Below are positions 42,808-54,523 of a DNA stretch of 64,000 nt, in pieces. This DNA comes from Ramlibacter terrae (lineage in GTDB: Bacteria > Pseudomonadota > Gammaproteobacteria > Burkholderiales > Burkholderiaceae_C): NCBI GenBank assembly GCA_013127575.1, contig CP053418.1, positions 2,418,001 to 2,482,000 of the forward strand. The letters are read 5' to 3'. How positions within the stretch are numbered: the first letter of the stretch is position 1; every line of letters starts with the position of its first letter. The notes under the pieces were generated by a model. It was given only the letters and a program-made list of their open reading frames with translations, had not been told where the DNA came from and ran no database searches. A program made the translations under genes and the position numbers.

Positions 42808-43807
42808 GCGGCGCCTCCTTCTTGCGCAGCACGCGTTCGACCACACCCAGCAGGCCGCGCGGCGCGAAGGCCACCACCAGCACGATGAACAGGCCCATCC
42901 AGAGCTGCCAGTGCTTGCCGGCGTTGAAGGCGCCGATGGTGGGCAGGTCCTTGAATTCGTGCAGCAGCATCTCGAACGCGAAGGCGCCGACGATGGCGCC
43001 CGCGAAGTTGCCCATGCCGCCGAGGATGACCATCATGATCGCGTGCGCGCTCATGTGGAAACCCATCAGCTCGGGGTTGATGAAGCCGGTCTGCGCGCCC
43101 CACAGGTAACCCGCCAGGCCGGCCAGCGCACCGGCCAGCGTGAAGGCGGCGAGCTTGTAGCCGAAGGTGCCGAAGCCCATCGCGCGCATGCGGTGCTCGT
43201 TGACGCGGATGCCGGCCAGCGTGCGGCCGAAGGGGCTGAACAGCAGGCGGCGCAGGAAGAAGTACACCAGCAGCATCACGGCGAGCGTGAAGTAGTAGAA
43301 GACGCGCTTGTCTTCCGGGTCGAACAGGCCCGCGTTCGGCTTGAAGTTGATGTACAGCCCGTCGGAGCCGCCCAGCGCCTTGTTGTCGAAGAACAGGAAG
43401 AACACCATCTGCGCGAACGCCATGGTGACCATGATGAAGTAGATGCCGTGCGTGCGGACCACGAAGAAGCCGATGACGAGCGCGGCCAGGCCCGCGGCCC
43501 CGACGGCCAGCGGCAGCGTCCACCACAGGCTGGCCGGCGCGTCGGGCGGCGTGACGAAGGCGAGGGCGTAGCCGGCGAGCCCGAAGTACGCGGCGTGCCC
43601 GAGCGACACGAGGCCGGTCACGCCCTGCAGCAGGTCGAGGCTCATGGCGAATATCGCCGGGATCATCATGCGCGCGACCATCGCGGCGTAGAAGTCGGTG
43701 GAGACGAAGGGAAAGACCAGCAGGGCGACGAGCGCCAGCCCCAGCACCACCTGCAGGCTGCGCGGCAGCTGCTCCAGGCGCGAGGAAGAAACGGAAGCGG
43801 CGCTCAT
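42800..43807 (-). CDS. livM: Branched-chain amino acid type ABC permease (LivM-like)
   Basis: An intact 335-residue inner-membrane protein with about nine hydrophobic segments. SLDLLQGVTGLVSLGHAAYFGLAGYALA near residue 55 is the LivM signature, followed by RTHGIYFIMVTMAFAQMVFFLF and AAFTLAGALAGLAGYLWGAQTGFINPELMGFHMSAHAIMMVILGGMGNF. It pairs with LivH in the membrane. Overlaps livH by four bases and livG by eight. Confidence 0.94.
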   Translation of the reverse strand: MSAASVSSSRLEQLPRSLQVVLGLALVALLVFPFVSTDFYAAMVARMMIPAIFAMSLDLLQGVTGLVSLGHAAYFGLAGYALAFVTPPDAPASLWWTLPLAVGAAGLAALVIGFFVVRTHGIYFIMVTMAFAQMVFFLFFDNKALGGSDGLYINFKPNAGLFDPEDKRVFYYFTLAVMLLVYFFLRRLLFSPFGRTLAGIRVNEHRMRAMGFGTFGYKLAAFTLAGALAGLAGYLWGAQTGFINPELMGFHMSAHAIMMVILGGMGNFAGAIVGAFAFEMLLHEFKDLPTIGAFNAGKHWQLWMGLFIVLVVAFAPRGLLGVVERVLRKKEAPHE

Positions 43808-44666
43808 TGCTTGAAGAGTCCTTCGGGTTTCCAGAGAAGGACCGCGGCCATCAACAGGTAGACCAGCATGCTGGCCACCTGCGGCAGCAGCACCTTGCCG
43901 AAGGTGTCGACGAAGCCGACCAGCAGCGCGGCGATCAGCGCGCCGCGCACCGAGCCGATGCCGCCGATCACGACCACCACGAAGCACATGATCAGGACCT
44001 GCGAGCCCATGTTCGGGTACACGCTGGAGATGGGGGAGGCGATCATGCCGGCGATGGTCGCGAGGCCCACCCCCAGCGCGAACACCACGGCGTGGATCAG
44101 CTTGATGTTGATGCCCAGCGCCTCGGTCATGTCGCGGTTGAAGGCGCCGGCGCGGATCTTCATGCCGAGGCGCGTCTTCGAGATCAGCAGGTACAGGCCG
44201 ATGGCGAGCGCGATGCAGACGCCCGACATGAACAGGCGGTAGACCGGGTAGGAGAGGTTGTCGGTCAGCGGGATCGAGGCCGAAAGCAGCGACGGGATCG
44301 TCACGCCGTGCACGTCGTCGCCCCACAGGATCGAGCGCATCTCCTCGAAGATGTAGATCAGGCCGAACGTCAGCAGCACCTGGTCGAGGTGGTCGCGCTG
44401 GTAGAAGTGCCGGAACAGCACGCGTTCGAGCAGCAGCCCGAACAGCACCGAGAGCGCGGTGCCCAGCAGGATCGCCAGCACCAGGCTGCCGGTCTTGGTG
44501 GACAGCGACCGGCCCGGTACGCGCCCAGCATGTAGAAGCTGCCGTGGGCGAGGTTGACCACGCCCATGATCCCGAAGATCAGGGTGAGGCCGGCCGCCAG
44601 CATGAAGAGCAGCAGCCCGTACTGGACGCTGTTCAGCAGCTGGATGAGGAAGTTGGCGAAATCCAT
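43804..44666 (-). CDS. livH: Branched-chain amino acid type ABC permease (LivH-like); one frameshift
   Basis: About 288 residues. It starts MDFANFLIQLLNSVQYGLLLFMLAAGLTLIFGIMGVVNLAHGSFYMLGAY, the LivH hallmark, and continues in a second frame with VLLTFGLIYIFEEMRSILWG, RAGAFNRDMTEALGIN and VVVVIGGIGSVRGALIAALLVGFVDTFG. The break near 44520 lies at a CCTGG restoring GAYLAGS. It is 103 bases downstream of livK, longer than the other gaps; no terminator is obvious there. Confidence 0.92.
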
Positions 44667-44769
44667 GGAGGAAGGCTGGGGCCCGCGGGGGCGGTTCACG
44701 AAGCAGGCAAAGAAAAAGGCGGGGACTTGCGCCCCCAGCCTTCCCGTCGTCGACGGCGCGTCGGCGGCT

Positions 44770-45957
44770 TCAGGCCAGCCGGCAGCCGGCGCCCGAATCG
44801 GCCAGCGCCTTGGCGGCGATGCCGATCACCTTGTTGTCGCCCTTTTCGACGCGGCGCAGGTAGATGTCCTGCACCGGGTTGTGCGACTTGCTCATCGTCC
44901 ACTTGCCGCGCGGGCTGTCGATGGTCTGCGTTTCCAGCGACTTGTACAGCGCCTGCTTGTTGCCGATGTCGCCCTTGACGGCGGCCATGCCCTGCGCGAG
45001 CAGCAGGCCGGTGTCGTAGCCCTGCACCGCGTACACGTCGGGCTGCATGCGGAATTCCTTGGCGAAGGCCAGGCGGAACTGGTTGTTGCGCGGCGTGTCG
45101 AGCGAGTCGGCGTAGTGCATCGTGGTCATGATGCCTTCGGCGGCGTCGCCGGCGGCGGTCAGCACGCCTTCGGTCAGGAAGCCCGAGCCCCACAGCGGGA
45201 TCTTGTCCTTGAGGCCGGCCGCCGCGTAGTCGCGGATGAACTTGGCCGCGCCGCCACCGGCGAAGAAGCAGGCCACGGCGTCGGGGCGCAGCGAGGCGAT
45301 CTCGGTCAGCAGCGCACGGAATTCGACGTTGGGGAAGGGCAGGCCCAGTTCCTTGACGATGGTGCCGCCGGCCGCGGTGTAGCTTTCCTTGAAGCCTTCG
45401 TAGGCCTCGTCGCCCGCCGCGTACTTCCAGGTGATCCAGACGGTCTTCTTCAGGCCCTTGTCCATCATCGGCTTGCCGAGCGCGCGCGTCGGCTGGCTGT
45501 TGCTGAACGAGGTGCGGAACACGTTGGGCGCGCACAGGGCGCGGGTGGCGGCATGCACGCCGGCGTTGGGGATCAGGTTCAGCACGCCGCTGTCGCGGGC
45601 CACGCGCTGGATGCCCATCTGCACACCGGAGTGCACCGTGCCGATCAGCACGTCGACCTTGTCCCGCTGCACCAGGCGGTTGGCGTTCTCGACGCCCTTG
45701 GACGGCTCCGACTCGTCATCCACCTTGAACCACTCGATCTCGCGGCCGCCCAGTTTGCCGCCCTTCTCGTTGATGGCCATGCGCACGCCGTTCTCGATGG
45801 CCACGCCCAGCTGCGCGAAGGTGCCGGTGTACGGCAGCATGAAGCCGACGCGGATCTTGTTCGATTGGGCGCGGGCGATCTGGGGCAGCAGCAGGCCGGT
45901 CGAGGCGGCGCCGACGATGGCGGCACCGCGGGAGAGGACGAGACGGCGGGTGGTCAT
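44770..45957 (-). CDS. livK: Liv-type ABC substrate-binding protein, probably for an aromatic acid
   Basis: An intact 395-residue periplasmic protein. MTTRRLVLSRGAAIVGAASTGLLLP is the export signal, probably cleaved after RAQ. IRVGFMLPYTGTFAQLGVAIENGVRMAINEKGGKLGG is the Peripla_BP_6 start, with VDVLIGTVHSGVQMGIQRVARDSGVLNL and DTGLLLAQGMAAV further on. It lies between a benzoate-CoA ligase gene and the other liv-type subunits on one strand, so benzoate or a related acid is the most likely ligand. The symbol reflects fold, not proven substrate. Confidence 0.88.
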   Translation of the reverse strand: MTTRRLVLSRGAAIVGAASTGLLLPQIARAQSNKIRVGFMLPYTGTFAQLGVAIENGVRMAINEKGGKLGGREIEWFKVDDESEPSKGVENANRLVQRDKVDVLIGTVHSGVQMGIQRVARDSGVLNLIPNAGVHAATRALCAPNVFRTSFSNSQPTRALGKPMMDKGLKKTVWITWKYAAGDEAYEGFKESYTAAGGTIVKELGLPFPNVEFRALLTEIASLRPDAVACFFAGGGAAKFIRDYAAAGLKDKIPLWGSGFLTEGVLTAAGDAAEGIMTTMHYADSLDTPRNNQFRLAFAKEFRMQPDVYAVQGYDTGLLLAQGMAAVKGDIGNKQALYKSLETQTIDSPRGKWTMSKSHNPVQDIYLRRVEKGDNKVIGIAAKALADSGAGCRLA

Positions 45958-46034
45958 GGATGCTCCTGATTCATTTAGTTGAGGCCTGAAGTATTTTTAT
46001 AGCATGTGCAGGAATCGCGCCACATGGGTTTCCC

Positions 46035-47608
46035 TCAGGAACTTGCGATCGCGCGCAGCCGGAAGCGCTGGATCTTCCCCGTGGCGGTCTTCGGCAGCTC
46101 GGGGAGGAACTCGATCCAGCGCGGGTACTTGTACGGCGCCAGCTTCGTCTTGACGTGCGCCTGCAGGTCCCCGGCGCTCGCCTGCTGCCCGGTCTTCAGC
46201 ACCACGTAAGCCTTGGGCTTGACCAGGCCGTCGCTGTCGGCGACCCCGATCACCGCCGCTTCCGGGATGGACGGGTGCGTCATCAGGCAGGCTTCGACCT
46301 CGAACGGCGACACGTAGATGCCGCCCACCTTGAGCATGTCGTCGCTGCGCCCGCCGTAGGTGTAGTAGCCGTCGGCATCGCGGGTGTACTTGTCGCCACT
46401 GCGCGTCCACTCGCCGGCGAAGGTGTTCTTGGTCTTGGTGCGGTTGTTCCAGTACATGATCGCGGCGCTGGGGCCGCTGATCTGCAGCTCGCCGATCTCG
46501 CCATCGCCGCATTCGCGTCCGTCGTCGCCGACGATGCGCAGGTCGTAGCCGGGCACCGGCTGCCCCGTGGTGCCGTAGCGCACCTTTCCGGGGCGGTTCG
46601 ACAGGAAGATGTGCAGCATCTCGGTGGATCCGATGCCGTCGAGGATCTCGGTGCCGTATTCGGCGGTCCAGCGGTTGCCGATGTCGGCCGGCAGCGCTTC
46701 GCCGGCGCTGGTGCACACGCGCAGGTTCAGCTCGTTCTTCTTCGGCCGCGTGCCGTCCGCCAGCAGCGCGGCGTACAGCGTCGGCACGCCGTAGAAGATG
46801 GTGGGCCGGAATGTCTTCAGCACGCCGAACACGTCGGCGGGCGTCGGCCGCGCCGGCAGCAGCACCGCGGTGGCGCCGACCGCCATCGGGAAGGTGAGGG
46901 CGTTGCCCGGCCGTAGGCGAAGAACAGCTTGGCGGCGGAGTAGACGACGTCGTCCTCGCGGATGCCCAGCACGGCGCGGCCATAGAGTTCGGCCGTCTGC
47001 ACCAGGTGCGAGTGCAGGTGCACCGTGCCCTTGGGCGCGCCGGTGGAGCCGCTGGAGTACAGCCAGAAGCAGGCGTCGTCGCTGCAGGTGCCCTCGACCT
47101 GCTGGTCCGGCTTGCCCGACGCGACCAGCGCCGCGACCGAATGCTCGCCCTCGCCGCCGGCGATGAACATCCGCTTCAGCGTGGAGATCTTGCCGACCAG
47201 CGGCTCGAAGGTTGGCAGCAGCGGCTTCGAGACGAACAGAGCCTGCGCGCGCGAGTCGCGCAGCATGTAGTCGAAGTCCCCGGTGGTCAGCAGCGTGTTG
47301 GCCGCGATCGGCACCACGCCGGCGAGCATGCAGCAGGGGAACACGACCGGCCATTCGAGCGTGTCGAGCATGGCCAGCATGACACGCGTCTCGGGGACCA
47401 TGCCGCGCTGGCGCAGCGCGTTGGCGAAGCGGTGCGCCTGCTCCGTGAGTTCGCCGTAGGTGAGTTGCGCGCCGGTGGTGGCGTCGATGAACGCGACCTT
47501 CTGCGAGCGCGCGGCATTGCGCTGCAGGAGGTCGTGCGCGGCGTTGTAGTCGCGCGGGATCTCGACGCGGGGCGGGGAGGTGGAATGGTCGGCGTGGCTC
47601 AGGTGCAT
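46035..47608 (-). CDS. bclA: Benzoate-CoA ligase; one frameshift
   Basis: Activates benzoate to benzoyl-CoA with ATP, the entry step of the box pathway. The AMP-binding motif is WLYSSGSTGAPKGTVHLHSH near residue 180. Other marks are IPRDYNAAHDLLQRNA at the N-terminus, LFFAYGLGNALTFPM (restored), FYGVPTLYAALLAD, YGTTGQPVPGYDLRIV, GRSDDMLKVGGIYVSPFEVE and the catalytic lysine in LPKTATGKIQRFRLR. The break near 46911 is a lost T in CCTGG. About 525 residues, matching known benzoate-CoA ligases. It is followed by livK on the same strand. Confidence 0.92.
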
Positions 47609-47635
47609 CGTTGTTGTCTCCTCGTTCTTGCCGGG

Positions 47636-47707
47636 CCCTGTCATTGCGGGCTCGACCCGCAATCCATGACGCCGCATGGGTCCCGGGTCGAGCCCGGGAT
47701 GACAGGG
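47636..47707. repeat. Composite palindromic repeat (REP-like)
   Basis: The unit begins CCCTGTCA and ends TGACAGGG, with two inner hairpins: GCGGG-CTCGA-CCCGC and CCCGGG-TCGAG-CCCGGG. It lies in the gap between the flavodoxin-like gene and bclA. A closely related unit in the opposite orientation lies at 50928-50986. Confidence 0.75.
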
Positions 47708-47716
47708 TCGGGGATG

Positions 47717-48196
47717 TCAGGCGTCGGCAGCCTGCTTCTGCATCACCGGAATCGCCTCCGCCAGCCATTCGCGGCACCACGCCGTGCCGAGTTCTTCGGG
47801 CATGGTGCCGGCGCTCGCGTCGTGGCACCAAACCTCGCCGATGCGCTGGGCGCCGAGACCTTGCAGGCGCTCGTCGAACTTCTGGCCGCCGAAGCAGAAG
47901 GTCTGCATGTAGGTGCGGTCGCCCAAGGCGATCACGCCGTACTTGACGTTGCCCGGGAACTTCGGTTGGGCGTCGAGCGACTCGTACAGCGCGCGGGCGT
48001 TGTCCGGCACGTCGCCCGATCCGTAGGTCGAGGTGCAGATGAGATAAAGTGCATCTTCGTCGAAGACGGACGGGTCTTGCCCGTCCATCATCACGACTTC
48101 GATGTCCTCGACGATGTCCGCGCAATCCATCTGGATGGCACGGGCTACGTAGTCGGCGGTACTGGTCATGGTGCCGACGAGGATCTTGAGCTTCAT
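47717..48196 (-). CDS. Flavodoxin-like protein in the benzoate cluster
   Basis: An intact 159-residue flavodoxin fold. KILVGTMTSTADYVARAIQMDC near residue 4 is the FMN phosphate loop, LYLICTSTYGSGDVPDNARALYESL the second flavin loop, and YGVIALGDRTYMQTFCFGGQKFDERLQGLGA the third. It resembles the flavodoxin domain of sulfite reductase and MioC-type proteins. It is divergent from boxR across a short regulatory gap, so it probably takes part in benzoate degradation. It might carry electrons to BoxB, since boxA is not adjacent; that is inference. Confidence 0.88.
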   Translation of the reverse strand: MKLKILVGTMTSTADYVARAIQMDCADIVEDIEVVMMDGQDPSVFDEDALYLICTSTYGSGDVPDNARALYESLDAQPKFPGNVKYGVIALGDRTYMQTFCFGGQKFDERLQGLGAQRIGEVWCHDASAGTMPEELGTAWCREWLAEAIPVMQKQAADA

Positions 48197-48223
48197 GCGG
48201 GTTCCTTGGCTGGTGGGCCAAAC

Positions 48224-48269
48224 ATGCAGTAAACTGCTTGACAGGCTGGTTGCAGGAAGTATACTGCAA
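48224..48269 (+). promoter_or_regulatory. boxR promoter with TGCA operator repeats
   Basis: TTGACA at 48238-48243, a 16-base spacer and TATACT at 48260-48265 form a near-consensus sigma-70 promoter. Around it are TGCA repeats at 48225, 48251 and 48265, and TGCT at 48235, arranged as TGCAGTAAACTGCT and TGCAGGAAGTATACTGCA. BzdR of anaerobic benzoate degraders binds TGCA repeats at its promoters, so these are likely BoxR operators. They would block the polymerase and could also control the divergent flavodoxin gene. Confidence 0.75.
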
Positions 48270-48303
48270 TCTTGATCCAGCGCAAACACATCCCGGACGC
48301 CGC

Positions 48304-49224
48304 ATGCTAGTGAGCAACGACCACGACTCCCGCGCCACGATCGCCGAACTCGGCGCCCGCGTCCGCGCCTGGCGTGCGCGGCGCGGCATGACGCGCAAGC
48401 AGCTCGCGTCCGACTCGGGCCTGTCCGAGCGCTTCCTGGCCGATGTCGAAGGCGGCAAGGGCAACGTTTCCATCAACTCGCTGGAAGCCACGGCACGCGC
48501 GCTGAACATCACGATCCTCGACCTGATGCAGGACGCGGCGCGGCCCGCCCCCGCCCGCCTGCACAACCTGCTGGGCCGGCTCGAGGATGCGCAGCTCGAC
48601 CAAGCCTACAGCCTGCTCGCCGCCACCTTCGGTCTGTCCGATGCGCAGGGGCGCGAGCAGCGCATCGCGCTCGTCGGCCTGCGCGGCGCCGGCAAGACGA
48701 CGCTGGGCGAGCAACTCGCGGCGCAGCGCGGCATTCCCTCGTCGAACTCGACCGCGAGATCGAGCGCGAAGCCGGCACCAGCATGAACGAGATCCTGCTG
48801 CTGCACGGGCAGGCCGGTTATCGCCGCTACGAACGCCGCGCGCTGCTGCGCATCGCCGAGGAGCACCGCGACGGCGTGGTGATGACCACCGGCGGCAGCA
48901 TCGTCAGCGAGCGCGAGACCTTCGACCTGCTGCAGTCGCACTTCTACTGCGTCTGGGTCAAGGCCAGCCCCGAAGAACACATGAGCCGCGTGGTGGCGCA
49001 GGGCGACATGCGCCCCTTCAACACCGGCGACGGCGGCGACGCCTCGCGCAATGCCATGGGCGAGGCATTGGAAGACATCCGCCGCATCCTCGCCAGTCGC
49101 GAGGCCCTCTATGCCCGCGCCGATGCCGTCGTCGACACGGCGGCGCGCACCGTCAAGCAATCGCTGAAAGAGACTGGAACGGGCCGTGCCCGCCGCCACC
49201 AAGGAAAGACTGGAGACCGCATGA
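48304..49224 (+). CDS. boxR: BoxR/BzdR-type benzoyl-CoA-responsive regulator; frameshifted
   Basis: About 307 residues with two domains. Residues 12-75 form an XRE-type helix-turn-helix (LGARVRAWRARRGMTRKQLASDSGLSERFLADVEGGKGNVSINSL). From about residue 118 comes a shikimate-kinase-like domain with the P-loop ALVGLRGAGKTTLGEQLA and ELDREIEREAG, which in BzdR senses benzoyl-CoA. Breaks lie near 48738 and 49172; repair at the second (KE..LERAVPAATKERLETA) gives a stop that overlaps the boxC ATG as ATGA. In the raw reading boxR and boxC appear fused. It is the first gene of boxR-boxC-boxB. Confidence 0.9.
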
Positions 49225-50922
49225 ATGCAATGACCGAACCCCTGCTGTTCAAGCAGACGCTGGCCGGCGAGGAGCGCGAGCTCGTGAGCTTCGCCACGCA
49301 TCCCTCGCGCTACCGCCACTGGACGCTGGACGTGCAGGGCGACGTCGCGCGCCTGAAGCTCGACATCGACGAGGAAGGCGGCATCAAGCCCGGCTACAAG
49401 CTCAAGCTCAATAGCTACGACCTCGGCGTCGACATCGAACTGCACGATGCGGTCAACCGCATCCGCTTCGAGCACCCGGCGGTGAAGGTGGTGGTGTTCG
49501 AGTCGGGCAAGGAACGCATCTGGTGCTCGGGCGCCAACATCTACATGCTGGGCGTGTCCACCCATGCCGGAAGGTGAACTTCTGCAAGTTCACCAACGAG
49601 ACCCGCAACGGCCTGGAAGACTCTTCCCGCAACGAAGGCCTGAAGGCCGTGGCCGCGGTCACCGGCGCCTGCGCCGGCGGCGGCTACGAACTGGCGCTGG
49701 CCTGCGACCGCATCGTGATGGTCGACGACCGCTCCTCCACCGTCAGCCTGCCCGAAGTGCCGCTGCTCGGCGTGCTGCCCGGCACCGGCGGCCTGACCCG
49801 CGTCACCGACAAGCGCAAGGTCCGCCGCGACCTGGCCGACATCTTCTGCACCACCAGCGAAGGCGTGCGGGCCGACCGCGCCCGCGACTGGAAGCTGATC
49901 GACGACTACGCCAAGCCGCAGCAGTTCGGCGCGCTGGTCGACGCCGAAGTCGCCGCGCTGCGCAAGCAGTCGAACCGCAGCGGCCCGGAGCAGGGCATCG
50001 AGCTCACGCCGCTCAAGCCGGTGATCGACGACAAGGGCTACCACTATGGCGTGGTCGACGTGCAGGTCGACCGCGCCACGCGCATCGCCACCTTCACCGT
50101 GTCCGCACCGAAGACCGGCGTGGAGAACACGCCCGAGGCGATCGTGGCGGCCGGCGTGAAGTGGTGGCCGCTGCAGCTGGCGCGCGAACTCGACGACGCC
50201 ATCCTGAACCTGCGCACCAATGAGCTGGAGATCGGCACACGGGTCATCCAGACGCGTGGCGACGCCAACCTGGTGATGGCCGCCGACGCCGCCCGGAAAA
50301 GTACAAGGACCACTGGCTGGTGCGCGAAACCATCGGCGCGCTGCGCCGCACGCTGGCCCGCCTCGACGTGACCAGCCGCTCGCTGATCGCGCTGGTGGAC
50401 CGGGGCTCCTGCTTCGCCGGCACGCTGTACGAACTGGCGCTGGCCTGCGACCGCATCTACATGCTGGACCTCCCCGATGCCCCGGACGCCGCGCCTGCGC
50501 TGCGCCTGAACGTGGCCAACTTCGGCCGCTACCCGGCGGTGAACGGCCTCACCCGCCTGTCGACCCGCCTGTACGAGGACGAAGGCACGCTGAAGCAACT
50601 GCAGGACCTGCAGGACAGCCCGCTGCGTGCCGACCAGGCGCTTGCGCTGGGCCTTGTGACGCTGACGCCCGACGACATCGACTGGGACGACGAGATCCGC
50701 CTGATGCTGGAAGAGCGCGCTTCGCTGTCGCCCGACGCGCTGACCGGCATGGAAGCGTCGCTGCGCTTCCCGGGCAAGGAGACGATGGAAACGCGCGTCT
50801 TCGGCCGTCTCTCCGCCTGGCAGAACTGGATCTTCATCCGCCCCAACGCCGTCGGCGAAGAAGGCGCGCTGAAGCTGTTCGGCACCGGCAAGAAAGCGAA
50901 ATTCGACTGGAAGCGCATTTAA
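49221..50922 (+). CDS. boxC: 2,3-epoxybenzoyl-CoA dihydrolase; frameshifted
   Basis: BoxC opens the epoxidised benzoyl-CoA ring by hydrolysis and releases formic acid. It belongs to the crotonase superfamily, is unusually long (about 567 residues) and has two crotonase-like halves: GACAGGGYELALACDRIVMVDD with PEVPLLGVLPGTGGL, and DRGSCFAGTLYELALACDRIYM. YRHWTLDVQGDVARLKLDIDEEGG is the typical BoxC N-terminus. Breaks near 49568 and 50293 are lost T in CCTGG, restoring THAWKVNFCKF and AALEKYKDHWLV. It follows boxR with an ATGA overlap. Confidence 0.95.
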
Positions 50923-50927
50923 CGAGA

Positions 50928-50986
50928 CCCTGTCATCCCGGCCTCGAGCCGGGATCCATGGATTGCGGGTCGAGCCCGCAATGACA
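50928..50986. repeat. Palindromic repeat (REP-like), inverse copy of the unit at 47636
   Basis: Two hairpins (CCCGG-CCTCGAG-CCGGG and GCGGG-TCGAG-CCCGC) between CCTGTCA and TGACA. CATGGATTGCGGGTCGAG is the reverse complement of the left part of the repeat at 47636-47707. It fills most of the 83-base gap between boxC and boxB. Confidence 0.75.
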
Positions 50987-51005
50987 ACTTCAACCGGAAC
51001 ACCCC

Positions 51006-52425
<1,420 letters not shown>

Positions 52426-52429
<4 letters not shown>

Positions 52430-53978
52430 GCCAAAGCCGGCGTTCCGCCGACCCGGAACGCCGACACCGCCCGCACCAGCACGGCCGCCTGCTGGTTGAG
52501 GCTCTCCGCCGCCGCCGCGGCCTCTTCGACCAAGGATGCGTTGCTCTGCGTCACGTGGTCCATCTGCGAAACGGCCTGGCTCACCTCGGCGACGCCCTTG
52601 GTCTGCTCTTGCGTGGCCTGGCTGATCTCCGTGATCAGCGCCGTCATCTCCTGCACCTGCCGCACCACACGGCCCATGCTGTCGCCCGCGTGGGCGGCCG
52701 GCGTTCGCCGGCGCTCACCTTGTCCACGCTGGCGCCGATCAGGTCCTTGATCTCCTTGGCGGCCGACGCGCTGCGCTGCGCGAGCGTGCGCACTTCGGCG
52801 GCCACCACCGCGAAGCCGCGGCCCTGCTCGCCGGCCCGCGCCGCTTCCACCGCGGCGTTCAGCGCCAGGATGTTGGTCTGGAAAGCGATGCCGTCGATCA
52901 CGCCGATGATCTCGGTGATCCGCCGGCTGGACTGCGTGATCTCCGCCATGGTGGCGACGAGTTCGGACACGGCCTTGCCGCTCACGCGCGCCGACGCGCT
53001 GGTGGTCGCCGCCATGTCGCTGGCGGCGCGCGTGGTGTCGGCGTTCGCCCGCACGGTGGCGCTGATCTGCTCCATCGACGCGGCGGTCTGCTGCAGGTTG
53101 CTCGCCTGTTCCTCCGTGCGGTGGCTCAGGTCTGGTTGCCGTTGGCGATCTGCACGCTGCCCGACGCGATGTTCTCGCTGCTCTGGCGGACCGTGCCGAC
53201 CAGCTGCACCAGGCTGCCGTTCATGCGCGCCAGCGCCTCCAGCAACTGCGCCGCCTCGTCGGTGCCGCGCACTTCGATGCGAGAGGTGAGGTCGCCGGTC
53301 GACACCGTCTGCGCCACCTCCACCGCCTGCCGCAGCCGCGCGACGATGTCGCGGCTGATCGCCCAGCTGACCAGCAGCAGCACGATGCAGGCCACCACCG
53401 TGCCCGTGCCGACCACCAAGCCGGCCAGCTCGGACGTCTCGCGCGCCTGCGACTCCGCCGCCTGCGCGTTGCGGGCGATCATCTCGCCGATCGCGGCCAT
53501 CTCCTTGCCCACCTGCTTGAAGGTGGCGAGGTAGGGTTCGAGCTGCATCTGCGCCGTGATCCGGTCGCTGTACGCGAGGTTGACCGGGGTCGCCGACTGC
53601 GCGGTACGAATCCAGCGTCGGCCGCAGCCGGGCGAGCGCGGCCCGGGTCGCGGCGTCGAGTTCGAGCGCCTCCACCTTGCGCATCGATTCCTTCAGCTCC
53701 GTGGAGTGCGCCTGCAGGTCGTCGCGCACCGCCTTCACTTCCGGGATCGATCTCCTTGGCGGAGACCATCGCCGCCAGCACGTCGCCGCGCAGGGCGTCG
53801 TGGGCCTGGTCGGCGAGCGTGTGGCTGCTCAGGGCGTCTGGGCGAGCAGGACGCGGTCGGCGCCGACGGTGAGGTAGTGGCGGGCGACGAGGCCGGCCAC
53901 GCCGGAGGCGGCCAGGCAGAAGATGGCGAGCACGCTCAGCCCGATCAGCTTGCGCGCGATGGTCAGTTGGAACTTCAT
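52426..53978 (-). CDS. Methyl-accepting chemotaxis protein; frameshifted
   Basis: About 518 residues. [32 protein letters not shown] gives the first membrane helix. A four-helix-bundle sensor domain follows, then a second helix ([22 protein letters not shown]) and a HAMP domain ([24 protein letters not shown]). The signalling hairpin tip reads [46 protein letters not shown]. Breaks near 53840, 53130 and 52697 fit CCWGG losses; others near 53750 and 53600 are unclear. It has no C-terminal CheR-binding pentapeptide (it ends in VGGTPALA). The ligand is unknown; aromatic acids are a guess from the box cluster. Confidence 0.9.
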
Positions 53979-54159
53979 GGAAAGGGAAATGCCGCGCGCC
54001 GTGGGCGCCGGCCGGTTGCTGCGGGGAGAGCCGATGAAGGTAGCACGCGGCTCGGCAGCTCGGCAATAGCCGTCAGCCTGGCTGACGCAGGCCCGCCACG
54101 AACTTCGTCACGCCCGGCCGCTCGGGGGCCGGACGGCGCGACCGGTAGAATGGGCGGTT

Positions 54160-54236
<77 letters not shown>

Positions 54237-54256
54237 TTGACCTTCCCGCCCAGCCC

Positions 54257-54523
54257 TCAGTTTGCCTTGGGCATGTACCTTGGGTCCGGCAATCCGGCAC
54301 CGCCGGCGACCAGTTCGGCCACGCTGCGCGGCGCCGTCATATCCAACACCGCTAGCCGCTTGCTCGCGCGCAGGCCGGAGCCTGCTTCGTGTAGCGCTAT
54401 GGTTTTCATCGCGGTCCGGGGTGTGCACCCGATGAAATTCTTCTTCACGGCTTGCGAACCCAGCCGCCGGACGGTAGCGCTTGCTCCCCACGATTCGTGC
54501 TGGTTTTTGTAGTCTTCCAGCAT
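54257..54523 (-). CDS. Possible small protein of unknown function
   Basis: An 88-residue frame starting MLEDYKNQHESWGASATVRRLGSQAVKKNF and ending GGAGLPDPRYMPKAN. The composition is protein-like, but no family is recognised. Its ATG overlaps by two bases the start of the small gene on the other strand, so at least one of the two calls may be wrong or start further in. Confidence 0.35.
   Translation of the reverse strand: MLEDYKNQHESWGASATVRRLGSQAVKKNFIGCTPRTAMKTIALHEAGSGLRASKRLAVLDMTAPRSVAELVAGGAGLPDPRYMPKAN

Noticed and set aside
48783..49577. A BoxR-BoxC fusion protein.
   Set aside because: The raw frame joins them only because of an indel near 49172. Repair gives KERLETA and a stop overlapping the boxC ATG as ATGA, the pattern used throughout this window.
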